Below the pieces are notes generated by a model that worked only from the letters and a program-made list of their open reading frames with translations, was not told the origin of the DNA and did not search any database. A stretch of 16,206 nucleotides of DNA from Lachnospiraceae bacterium UBA1201 (GTDB lineage Bacteria > Bacillota > Clostridia > Lachnospirales > Lachnospiraceae). The stretch's first letter is position 1. Every line of letters starts with the position of its first letter. This document shows positions 8,733 through 15,597 of this stretch, in pieces. Both the position numbers and the translations under genes were made by a program. The stretch spans positions 21,981-38,186 of the forward strand of contig DBXX01000018.1 of assembly GCA_002309675.1 (NCBI GenBank), in the 5' to 3' direction.

Positions 8733-10229
8733 TTATTTCAGGCCGAGGATCTCCAGAACGGTATCCTTCATATCCTCGGGATCGCACTCACGCTTATGCA
8801 GGATCTCTGCGTTGCGCAGCTCTTCGACTGCCGGCGGGATCGCCACGCCGGAAACCTCGTAGAGGCGGTCGACCTTCGCGAACTCATCGTCCGCAATATC
8901 CGGTGTCAGGGCGCCGACAGCGTCCAGAACGCTGGTCAGGAACTTATACGGGCTGGCGGTCGAAGCAACGACGGTCATGGTCTCATCCTGCGTCTCCTTG
9001 CGATACTTCTCGTATACTGCGGAAGCAACGGCCGTGTGCGTATCCATCACGTAGCCCTCCTCGCGGTAAACTTCGGCGATGCGCTGTGCTGTCTCCTCTT
9101 CGGTCGCATAGTTTCCGTAGAAGGAGTCGAGCTTCGTCTTCATGGCCGGCGTGATCGTATACTTTCCGTTCTCGGACAATGCCTGCATCAAGGCTGCGCA
9201 GATGTCGGGATCATTGCCCGCGATCTGGTAGATCAGACGCTCCAGATTACTGGAGATCAGGATGTCCATGGAAGGCGACGACGTAAGGATGAACTTACGG
9301 TTGCGATCATAGGTGCCCGTCGAGAAGAAATCAAACAGGACTTTATTTTCATTTGACGCGCAGATCAGCTTCGCGATGGGGATGCCCATCTGCTTAGCGT
9401 AAAATGCGGCCAGGATGTTTCCAAAATTACCGGTAGGAACGACAACGTTCATCGGCTCGCCGTTACTCAGCACGCCCTGCGCCAGAAGGCGGGTGTAAGC
9501 GTACACATAGTAAACGACCTGCGGTACCAGACGTCCGATATTGATCGAGTTAGCGCTGGAGAAGCAGAAACCTGCAACTTCCATCTCCGCTGCCAAATCA
9601 CGGTCACCGAAGAGTTTCTTCACGCCGGTCTGGGCATCGTCGAAGTTACCATGAATGCCTACGACTGCAGTGTTCGCGCCCTTTTGGGTCACCATCTGCA
9701 GTTTCTGGATCTTGCTGACGCCGTCCTTCGGATAGAAAACGATGATGCGGGTCCCTGCAACATCGGCAAATCCTGCGAGCGCTGCCTTACCGGTGTCGCC
9801 GGATGTAGCGGTCAGGATCACGATCTCACGGTCCAGATGATTCTTCTTCTGCGCAGTCACCATCAGGTGCGGCAGGATCGAAAGCGCCATATCCTTAAAC
9901 GCGATGGTCGCGCCGTGGAACAGTTCCAGATGGTAGGCATCACCGACCTTCACTAACGGTGCGATCTGCACCGTGTCGAACTTCTCGTCATATGCTTTCT
10001 CGATGCAGGAACGAAGCTCCTCCTCCGTGTAGTCGGTCAAAAAGAGTTTCATTACCTGGTAAGCGATCTCCTGGTAGGTGTAACCGGTCATCAGTTCCGG
10101 TCCGAATGTAAGCTGCGGGATACGGTCAGGCACAAACAGACCGCCGTCTTTTGCTAATCCCTGCAGGATCGCGCGGGATGCCGTCACCGGCTCGTTCGCG
10201 CCACGTGTACTTCTATATAAAAGATCCAT
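8733..10229 (-). CDS. thrC: Threonine synthase
   Basis: ThrC is a pyridoxal-phosphate enzyme that converts O-phosphohomoserine to threonine. It has 498 residues. The N-terminus LLYRSTRG, followed by GLAKDGGLFVP at 24-34, is typical. The PLP lysine is Lys112 in FHGATIAFKDMAL; ILTATSGDTGKAAL (138-151) and VPTGNFGNILAAFYA bind substrate and cofactor phosphate. I chose the ATG at 10229 because GGAGG (10242-10238) lies eight bases upstream; the in-frame ATG five codons earlier overlaps that site. It stands alone with its own promoter, without hom or thrB beside it. Confidence 0.96.
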   Translation of the reverse strand: MDLLYRSTRGANEPVTASRAILQGLAKDGGLFVPDRIPQLTFGPELMTGYTYQEIAYQVMKLFLTDYTEEELRSCIEKAYDEKFDTVQIAPLVKVGDAYHLELFHGATIAFKDMALSILPHLMVTAQKKNHLDREIVILTATSGDTGKAALAGFADVAGTRIIVFYPKDGVSKIQKLQMVTQKGANTAVVGIHGNFDDAQTGVKKLFGDRDLAAEMEVAGFCFSSANSINIGRLVPQVVYYVYAYTRLLAQGVLSNGEPMNVVVPTGNFGNILAAFYAKQMGIPIAKLICASNENKVLFDFFSTGTYDRNRKFILTSSPSMDILISSNLERLIYQIAGNDPDICAALMQALSENGKYTITPAMKTKLDSFYGNYATEEETAQRIAEVYREEGYVMDTHTAVASAVYEKYRKETQDETMTVVASTASPYKFLTSVLDAVGALTPDIADDEFAKVDRLYEVSGVAIPPAVEELRNAEILHKRECDPEDMKDTVLEILGLK

Positions 10230-10237
10230 AGTTTCGT

Positions 10238-10242
10238 CCTCC
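10238..10242 (-). promoter_or_regulatory. Ribosome binding site deciding the thrC start
   Basis: GGAGG on the minus strand, eight bases before the ATG at 10229. The upstream ATG at 10244 overlaps it and has no site of its own. Confidence 0.8.
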
Positions 10243-10308
10243 ATGTAACAGGCTGCGCATGCAACCGGGTCAGATGTAGCAATATCCGCCGAAGCGGGTA
10301 TCCAATTA

Positions 10309-10337
10309 AGTATATATCATTTTTATCGGCGTGTAAA
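10309..10337 (-). promoter_or_regulatory. Promoter of thrC
   Basis: On the minus strand, TTTACA (10337-10332) and TATACT (10314-10309) are separated by 17 bases. The leader of about 75 bases contains a small CCGC-TTCG-GCGG hairpin near 10298-10286. Confidence 0.78.
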
Positions 10338-10382
10338 GGGGAAAACGTCAAAACTGCAAACGGACCGGCGAGGCCGGTCCGT
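10337..10382 (-). terminator. Terminator after the ECF S-component gene
   Basis: ACGGACCGGC (10360-10369) pairs perfectly with GCCGGTCCGT (10373-10382) around a three-base loop. On the minus strand a T-rich but interrupted tail (TTTGCAGTTTTGACGTTTT) follows. The hairpin is 18 bases past the stop codon. Confidence 0.78.
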
Positions 10383-10400
10383 CGATTCATCATTCGATCA

Positions 10401-10991
10401 TTATTTATCCTTACCGGATGCACGGAAAGCGTGACGTTCCACATAAGGGGAAAACAGTCCGCTCTTCGAAACGGCCGGGATGAGTGTCGTGGAAAATGCA
10501 AGTACGGTCACAACGCCGCCGATGCCTTGCGTGAGGTTCCCGAGAACGCCTGTGATGGCGCCGGCTCCCAGCTGCAAAACGACCAGCTCATAGAAGAGGT
10601 AACCGAGAACCATAAAAAGCTCACAGATGACTGCAGCAATGCCGATAGCCACTGCGCGATACTTAAGTTTAAGGGGCTTCAAAAGCTTCAGGGACAGGAT
10701 CAGGATCAGGACCATTGCCCCTTTGATCACTGCAGTACCGGGCGCATACATGGTGTATCCGGCCAGAAGGTCACATAGCAAGCTTCCGACGGCCGCCGCG
10801 GCGGTTCCGTAGATCGGTCCTAAGAACAGACCGGCTAAAAGCACGAAGCCGTCACCGAGGTTGATACAACCGCCGTTCGGCATTCGGATATTGACAAATG
10901 CGCTGGCCACATAGATCAGTGCCGCGAATAGTCCTGCATACACGGGTAATAAGGTATTTTTTCTGTCGTTACTCTTCTTTAACTCACTCAT
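10401..10991 (-). CDS. ECF transporter S component (substrate-binding membrane subunit)
   Basis: Energy-coupling factor S components capture vitamins or related small molecules and work with shared EcfA/EcfT subunits, which are not in this window. The 196-residue protein has about six membrane segments (roughly 13-33, 46-60, 62-80, 86-105, 112-138 and 145-172). The core NLGDGFVLLAGLFLGPIYG (44-62), GSLLCDLLAGY (69-79) and PGTAVIKGAMVL (84-95) match the PF07155-type S components, whose members are linked to pyridoxine, hydroxymethylpyrimidine and other substrates. The substrate cannot be read from the sequence. AGGAGG lies about ten bases before the ATG. It is monocistronic, with a promoter, a structured short leader and a terminator. 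Confidence 0.88.
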   Translation of the reverse strand: MSELKKSNDRKNTLLPVYAGLFAALIYVASAFVNIRMPNGGCINLGDGFVLLAGLFLGPIYGTAAAAVGSLLCDLLAGYTMYAPGTAVIKGAMVLILILSLKLLKPLKLKYRAVAIGIAAVICELFMVLGYLFYELVVLQLGAGAITGVLGNLTQGIGGVVTVLAFSTTLIPAVSKSGLFSPYVERHAFRASGKDK

Positions 10992-11016
10992 AATTGACTC
11001 CTCCTACATTCGACAG

Positions 11017-11049
11017 GTTTTCGGCTGCCCAACAGCCTCCCCCGAAAAC
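11017..11049 (-). promoter_or_regulatory. Bulged hairpin in the ECF S-component leader
   Basis: On the minus strand, GTTTTC (11049-11044) pairs with GAAAAC (11022-11017), and GGCTG (11037-11033) pairs with CAGCC (11027-11023). The 5' arm carries a six-base bulge GGGGGA (11043-11038), and the 3' arm is continuous. It lies between the promoter and the ribosome site. S-component genes are often riboswitch-controlled, but this does not match a consensus I know. Confidence 0.5.
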
Positions 11050-11069
11050 TGCATCCCGGGATTGAGAAT

Positions 11070-11098
11070 AAAATAACACACATTATGACAAAATGCAA
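11070..11098 (-). promoter_or_regulatory. Promoter of the ECF S-component gene
   Basis: On the minus strand, TTGCAT (11098-11093) and TATTTT (11075-11070) are separated by 17 bases. The predicted leader is about 70 bases. Confidence 0.6.
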
Positions 11099-11213
11099 TA
11101 TGTCGTGTAGTAATAATTCCTGAACGCCCGTTATAAGTACAGATTAGAACAAACAAACGCCGCTCAGGCGGCAGGCGTAGGATCCACGAAAACACCCGAA
11201 AAACCAACCTTTA

Positions 11214-11227
11214 CAAGAGACCTCTTG
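11214..11227. promoter_or_regulatory. Candidate operator overlapping the sortase -35 box
   Basis: CAAGAG-AC-CTCTTG is a perfect 6+2+6 inverted repeat. Its last three bases fall inside the -35 hexamer of the sortase promoter, a position suited to repressor or activator binding. The binding protein is unknown. Confidence 0.45.
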
Positions 11228-11252
11228 CTTTTTCGGTCAATTATGCTATGAT
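11225..11252 (+). promoter_or_regulatory. Promoter of the sortase gene
   Basis: TTGCTT (11225-11230) and TATGAT (11247-11252) are separated by 16 bases. TGC precedes the -10, giving an extended -10 element. The predicted start is near 11259. Confidence 0.7.
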
Positions 11253-11259
11253 ACGTTTA

Positions 11260-11313
11260 ATATAGGGCAGTATGGCCGCTTCATAGTGTGCGCGGTCTCC
11301 GATCTCCCTATAT
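11260..11313 (+). promoter_or_regulatory. Leader inverted repeat before the sortase gene
   Basis: ATATAGGG (11260-11267) and CCCTATAT (11306-11313) are perfect complements that would close a domain covering almost the whole leader and ending just before the AAAGGA ribosome site. The interior has a weak GCCGC/GCGGT pairing. No known riboswitch was recognised. Confidence 0.4.
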
Positions 11314-11327
11314 AGAAAGGAATACCT

Positions 11328-12248
11328 ATGAGCGTTGGTTCATTCATCCGACGCAAGCGAAAACTCCTGCTCATCATCCTGATGGTGATCGGACTCGGAG
11401 GGATCGCCGGCGGCGCCTACCTGGTACTGAACTACAACAAAGATATAGAAGAAGGTTACGAACACCTCGCGGAGGAGGAAGCCCTCGCGGACGACTACCT
11501 CGCAATGTTGATGCAGAGAAAGGCCGCGAAACAGGCCGAAGCTTCTGCTCCGGCACAGCCGGCTTCATCCGAAGCCGCCATGCAGCAGACTCTGGCAGAA
11601 ACGGCGGAGGTTCCGTCCTCCGGCGATGCCGGTGCCGAAGCAAGCGCTGCACAGATTGAGACGCAGGCTCCCGTACAAGGAGTTCCGACTGCGGCCCCCG
11701 AACCGGCTCAACCGGCTCCGCCCACGCAGCCTGTGCAGCCCATACAGCCTGCCGCCACCGTCGATACCAACTATGAGGATAACCTCTACCGGTTTTCGCC
11801 GGAATACGCGCAGGGTGTGATCGAATGTGTGCTGGAAGTTCCGGTCGCTAAGATCCGCCGCGGTGTTTACACCGGAGCGATCGAGCACGATCTGGACCTT
11901 TGGATGGTCGTAGCCGCCCGCGATGAATATGTTCTCGGGCAGACCCACTACTGCATCTACGGACACAACTCTACGAAACAGGACCTGTCCTTCAACAATC
12001 TGCAGCCCAACTGCAAACTCGGTGACACCTTTACACTCACCAACGAGGATGGCGCCTATGAATACACGATCACGAACCTCTTCTCAGAGAACCGTAACCG
12101 TGTTACCAAGAACTACGTGGATAACTTCAATATCGATAAGAACCTCTGCTACATCATCACCTGCGGCCGCAACGAGCACCGCTACCGTGACTTCGTCGTA
12201 GAGGGTACATTGACCAAATTCACTCCATTAGAAGAGCTGATAAAATAA
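11328..12248 (+). CDS. Membrane-anchored sortase family transpeptidase with a long Ala/Pro linker
   Basis: Sortases cut a sorting signal on secreted proteins and join them to the cell wall or to pilin subunits. This 306-residue protein has an N-terminal membrane anchor (about 12-36) after RRKRK, a charged helical stalk (38-70), and a low-complexity Ala/Pro/Gln linker (about 70-145). The catalytic domain starts near 165. The likely triad is His213 in YCIYGHN, Cys279 in CYIITCG and Arg285 or Arg287 in HRYRDFVVEG; the first strand VPVAKI with VYTG also fits. Class cannot be assigned by eye. AAAGGA lies six bases before the ATG. It is monocistronic with its own terminator, and no LPxTG-type substrate is encoded in the window. 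Confidence 0.87.
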   Translation: MSVGSFIRRKRKLLLIILMVIGLGGIAGGAYLVLNYNKDIEEGYEHLAEEEALADDYLAMLMQRKAAKQAEASAPAQPASSEAAMQQTLAETAEVPSSGDAGAEASAAQIETQAPVQGVPTAAPEPAQPAPPTQPVQPIQPAATVDTNYEDNLYRFSPEYAQGVIECVLEVPVAKIRRGVYTGAIEHDLDLWMVVAARDEYVLGQTHYCIYGHNSTKQDLSFNNLQPNCKLGDTFTLTNEDGAYEYTITNLFSENRNRVTKNYVDNFNIDKNLCYIITCGRNEHRYRDFVVEGTLTKFTPLEELIK

Positions 12249-12261
12249 TCGCTGTATAACA

Positions 12262-12300
12262 ACGGCGGGAAATGCAGATCGCATTTCCCGCCGTGTTTTT
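12262..12300 (+). terminator. Terminator after the sortase gene
   Basis: ACGGCGGGAAATGC (12262-12275) pairs perfectly with GCATTTCCCGCCGT (12281-12294) around five bases, followed by GTTTTT. It lies between convergent genes and may also stop transcription from the lipoprotein gene, though the minus-strand tail (GTTGTTAT) is weaker. Confidence 0.93.
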
Positions 12301-12331
12301 ATGTCTCTGTTTCAAAAATCCTTGAAATGGA

Positions 12332-14149
12332 TCACTGAGGAATATCCTCAGTCTCTTCCTCGGTTACTTCCTCGGTTACTTCCTCGGTCTCTTCCTCGGT
12401 TACCTCTTCGGTAGCTTCCTCAGTTTCCTCGTCGGTCTCCTCTTCGGAAGGCTCCTCCGTCTCGGACTCGGTCGGATCCGGCTTTCCAGTCGGCTGCAGA
12501 CCCGTAAGCTCCTGTGAGTCGTAGTAGGACTCGCTCATCTTGTAAACCGAGAGCAGACGGTTCATATCTCTTGCGACCTCGATGCCTTCATCGGCCTTGA
12601 AGGTCTTCTCACCCTCTTTGTTGATCTCGAAATCGGAGAATGTGTAGCCAACATAGTGGTCAATATCGCTATTCCGGTCGAAGGTTCCCTTTACTTCATA
12701 AACGAGCATTACCTTGTTGAAGCAAGGACGGTTATAGTTTCCGAGCTGTGTACGCTCATCTTCCTTCAGTGTGAAGAACAGAACCTTAACGAGTTCGAGA
12801 TCCTCGAATTCCTTCATCGTGCCCATCCACTGTCCCTGGTATACGCCCTCCAGAGCCTTCACCATCGGGGTGATCTTTTCTGTCGGATCTTCAACCAGTT
12901 CCGCAACATCGTCAGGATCGGTGAAGAAAGCGCCCTCGCCGTGAGCCTTGATCTTCTTTTCGGTCTCTTCTACGCTGTAACCCTTCTTCTGAAGGTATTC
13001 GCTGACTTCAACGGTGAATGTAACTTCCTCATCCTCGTCAAATGTCATCTTGTTGTAACGGTTCTCGCCGTTTACATAATATGTGAAGTAGCTCTTGGTA
13101 CCTTCCGGAAGCTTATCCTTATTGATCTCAACCTGAATCATAGGAGCCTTACCGGTGAAAGTGATGATCTCATCGCTGAACGGATCGATGGCCTCAACTT
13201 CATCGAGACCGGAAACCGTTACTTCCTTTTCGGTCGTGCTGAATTTGATTCCGATATAGGAAAGGTCCTTATCCGGAATCGTAAGCTTGATCTTATCGCC
13301 GTTCTTCAGGTCTTCGTTCGGAGATACCTCAGGGAAAGCAAGCCAGAACGCACTGGGCATATCTACATCCTTCTTACTCTCAAGACGCGCTGTACCCTGG
13401 CCGTCATATCCTTTAAAGACCAGATTGTAGTAATCAAACGGATCAACGCTCTTGATATCATCCAGACCGCTTACGGTAAATGTCTTCTCACGGGTCGTGG
13501 GAACGACCTTATCGCTCTCTAAGCGGCTCTCGAAAGTTACTACGTACTTAACGACAACCGTGTCACCGTTCGACAGTTTTCCGGCCTTATCATAATCCGG
13601 TTCCAGCGAGCCGTATTTATTTGTAAGCTCCGAAACACCACTGGAGTCTTTTGTGAAACTACCGCTTCCGTTATAACCTGAAAAAACAAGCTGGAACCCT
13701 TCAAAAGGATCGAACGCCTGTCCTTCTTCCAGTCCCTCAACCTTAACGGTAAAAGAATCGTTCTTAAGTGCCAGACCATGCTGTGTCAGAAGCGTTGACG
13801 CGGAACCGTCGACCGTGATCGTAACGGTGTCGCCGTTCTTCAGATCTTTCTCGGGTTCAGCCTTGATCTTCAGCTGCTTAAAGATCTTCGTCAGTTCAGC
13901 CTCTGCTTCGGCACGGATCAGATCCGGGAACATTTTATCCATGTAGTCGCGGTCCTGGGCGAACTTTGCATTCATATCGAAGGACGCATAGCCCGAACCT
14001 TCGAAGCCTTTGATCGCTACGTCGATGAATTCCTTACAGTCGATAGACTTCGCATCTTTTGATTTGCCGCATGCAGCGAGTGCCATCATGGCAAACATCA
14101 TAATAAACGCGAAGGAAAGAAAACGTTTTACCTGTCTCATTTGCAACAT
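12332..14149 (-). CDS. Repeat-containing lipoprotein with an acidic tail
   Basis: This is a hypothetical surface lipoprotein of about 605 residues. It has a lipoprotein signal peptide with lipobox LAAC (Cys27, by the chosen start). Three tandem modules of about 90 residues follow (roughly 43-148, 149-238 and 239-325). Each runs from a FxGYxGxGxA-like strand through LKNGDTV or LSNGDTV to FTVSGLDD and then DPF. A weaker fourth copy and a globular part follow. The last 50 residues are almost only Glu, Thr and Val with few other residues and may be flexible. Similar modules occur in secreted Firmicute proteins of unknown function. The start is uncertain: ATG 14149 is three bases from the ribosome site, TTG 14146 six bases and ATG 14140 twelve. 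It lies 23 bases after asnS and is probably co-transcribed. Confidence 0.85.
   Translation of the reverse strand: MLQMRQVKRFLSFAFIMMFAMMALAACGKSKDAKSIDCKEFIDVAIKGFEGSGYASFDMNAKFAQDRDYMDKMFPDLIRAEAEAELTKIFKQLKIKAEPEKDLKNGDTVTITVDGSASTLLTQHGLALKNDSFTVKVEGLEEGQAFDPFEGFQLVFSGYNGSGSFTKDSSGVSELTNKYGSLEPDYDKAGKLSNGDTVVVKYVVTFESRLESDKVVPTTREKTFTVSGLDDIKSVDPFDYYNLVFKGYDGQGTARLESKKDVDMPSAFWLAFPEVSPNEDLKNGDKIKLTIPDKDLSYIGIKFSTTEKEVTVSGLDEVEAIDPFSDEIITFTGKAPMIQVEINKDKLPEGTKSYFTYYVNGENRYNKMTFDEDEEVTFTVEVSEYLQKKGYSVEETEKKIKAHGEGAFFTDPDDVAELVEDPTEKITPMVKALEGVYQGQWMGTMKEFEDLELVKVLFFTLKEDERTQLGNYNRPCFNKVMLVYEVKGTFDRNSDIDHYVGYTFSDFEINKEGEKTFKADEGIEVARDMNRLLSVYKMSESYYDSQELTGLQPTGKPDPTESETEEPSEEETDEETEEATEEVTEEETEEVTEEVTEEETEDIPQ
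12350..12460. repeat. Imperfect 12-base tandem repeats in the lipoprotein tail
   Basis: The plus strand shows repeated units such as CTTCCTCGGTTA and CTTCCTCGGTCT. They encode TEEV/TEEE units in the acidic tail. Repeats in multiples of three would change length without changing frame. Confidence 0.75.
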
Positions 14150-14152
14150 TAT

Positions 14153-14159
14153 CCTCCTT
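14153..14159 (-). promoter_or_regulatory. Ribosome binding site of the lipoprotein gene, with ambiguous start
   Basis: AAGGAGG on the minus strand is followed by ATAATGTTGCAAATG. The three possible starts lie 3, 6 (TTG) and 12 bases away, none of the ATGs at the ideal distance. A start further upstream (14176) precedes the site and is unlikely. Confidence 0.65.
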
Positions 14160-14172
14160 AATATCCCAGTGA

Positions 14173-15564
14173 TCAAAGATCACAGTTGTTGACGGTTCTG
14201 GGGAACGGGATGACATCCCGGATGTTGCCCATACCGGTCAAATACATTACACAACGTTCGAAGCCCAGGCCGAAACCTGCGTGGCGTGCACTTCCGTACT
14301 TACGAAGGTCGAGATAGAACTCGTAGTCTTCCTTCTTCAGGTGGCATTCCTCCATACGCTTTACAAGCAGGTCGTAGTCGTCCTCACGCTGGCTTCCGCC
14401 AATGATCTCGCCGATACCGGGAACCAGGCAGTCCATGGCAGCGACGGTCTTCTTGTCGTCGTTTAACTTCATGTAGAATGCCTTGATCTCCTTCGGGTAG
14501 TCTGTAACGAAAACCGGGCGCTTGAAGATCTGCTCGGTCAGGTAACGCTCGTGCTCGGTCTGCAGGTCGCAGCCCCAGAACACTTTATAATCAAACTGAT
14601 CGTTGTGCTCCATCAACATGTTCACGGCTTCGGTATAGGTCACATGGCCGAAGTCGGAATTTACCACATGGTTCAGTCGCTCTAAGAGACCCTGATCCAC
14701 GAACTGGTTGAAGAAGGCCATCTCCTCGGGAGCATTCTCCAGTACATAACGGATAATGTACTTCAGCATGCTCTCTGCGAGGATCATGTCGTCCTTCAGA
14801 TCGGCAAATGCGATCTCCGGCTCGATCATCCAGAACTCGGCCGCATGGCGGGTCGTGTTGGAGTTTTCGGCGCGGAAAGTCGGTCCGAATGTATAAATGT
14901 TGCGGAATGCCATCGCGTAGGTCTCACCGTTGAGCTGCCCGCTGACGGTCAGGTTGGTGGGCTTGCGGAAGAAATCCTGCGTATAATCAATGGTTCCGTC
15001 TTCCTTGCGGGGAGCGTTCTGGATGTCCAGCGTCGTCACCTGGAACATCTCGCCTGCGCCTTCACAGTCACTGCCCGTGATGATGGGGGTGTGAACATAT
15101 ACGAAGTCGCGCTCCTGGAAGAACTTATGGATCGCGTATGCGATCAGAGAACGCACGCGGAATACCGCCTGGAAGGTGTTGGTACGGGGACGCAGGTGCG
15201 TGATCGTACGCAGGTACTCCATGGTGTGACGCTTCTTCTGCAGCGGATAATCCGGTGTGGAAGGTCCTTCAACGAAAACCTCGCCGGCCTGCATCTCAAA
15301 GGCCTGCTTCGCATCCGGCGTAGCAACGACCTTACCCTTAACGATGACCGCGGATCCGACATTCAGTTTCGTCACCTCGTCGAAATTCGGCAGGCTGTCC
15401 GAAAGAACTACCTGCAGCGGTTCGAAGAATGTACCGTCGTTGATCACCATGAACGCGAAGTTCTTGGAAACACGCAGGCTGCGGATCCAGCCCACAACCG
15501 TGATCTCTTTATCTACGTATTCCTTGGTGTTGCGAAATAACTCTCTGATATCTATACTTTCCAT
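14173..15564 (-). CDS. asnS: Asparaginyl-tRNA synthetase
   Basis: This class IIb synthetase charges tRNA-Asn. At 463 residues it has the usual length. The N-terminal OB-fold anticodon-binding domain (ITVVGWIRSLRVSKNFAFM and ING-type strands, about 20-100) is followed by the class II catalytic core: motif 2 FRAENSNTTRHAAEFWMIEP and motif 3 GFGLGFERCVMYLTG with the final Arg in FPR. TRHAAEFWMIEPE, without the AspRS-specific insert, marks AsnRS. I chose the ATG at 15564, with GAGG eight bases upstream; the longer in-frame version starts before this site. It lies 33 bases after serS, so a serS-asnS-lipoprotein transcript is likely. A GTGATC/GATCAC hairpin covers its stop codon (14169-14183) without a T-run. 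Confidence 0.97.
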   Translation of the reverse strand: MESIDIRELFRNTKEYVDKEITVVGWIRSLRVSKNFAFMVINDGTFFEPLQVVLSDSLPNFDEVTKLNVGSAVIVKGKVVATPDAKQAFEMQAGEVFVEGPSTPDYPLQKKRHTMEYLRTITHLRPRTNTFQAVFRVRSLIAYAIHKFFQERDFVYVHTPIITGSDCEGAGEMFQVTTLDIQNAPRKEDGTIDYTQDFFRKPTNLTVSGQLNGETYAMAFRNIYTFGPTFRAENSNTTRHAAEFWMIEPEIAFADLKDDMILAESMLKYIIRYVLENAPEEMAFFNQFVDQGLLERLNHVVNSDFGHVTYTEAVNMLMEHNDQFDYKVFWGCDLQTEHERYLTEQIFKRPVFVTDYPKEIKAFYMKLNDDKKTVAAMDCLVPGIGEIIGGSQREDDYDLLVKRMEECHLKKEDYEFYLDLRKYGSARHAGFGLGFERCVMYLTGMGNIRDVIPFPRTVNNCDL

Positions 15565-15597
15565 CTTAGTGTCCTCTTTCTGTCTCACGTCTTATGA

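Larger units (their letters stand above)
10992..11327. other. Divergent intergenic region between the ECF S-component and sortase genes
   Basis: This 336-base gap has no credible gene. It holds the ECF promoter and leader hairpin (11017-11098), a GC-rich GCCGC-TCAG-GCGGC hairpin near 11159-11172, a perfect dyad over the sortase -35, the sortase promoter, and a leader inverted repeat. The part from 11100 to 11158 shows nothing I can name. Confidence 0.7.

Noticed and set aside
10992..11075. TPP, preQ1 or THF riboswitch before the ECF S-component gene
   Set aside because: The leader is only about 70 bases and lacks the conserved cores of those classes as I know them; it is kept only as an unclassified structure.
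11004..11207. A 67-residue open frame on the minus strand upstream of the ECF gene
   Set aside because: It covers the ECF promoter and leader hairpin, has no clear ribosome site and no recognisable sequence.
12350..12460. CRISPR-like short repeats
   Set aside because: The units are contiguous 12-base coding repeats without spacers, inside an intact reading frame.
12656..13522. A 288-residue open frame on the plus strand inside the lipoprotein gene
   Set aside because: It is antisense to the repeated modules, whose coding sense is supported by lipobox, repeats and ribosome site.
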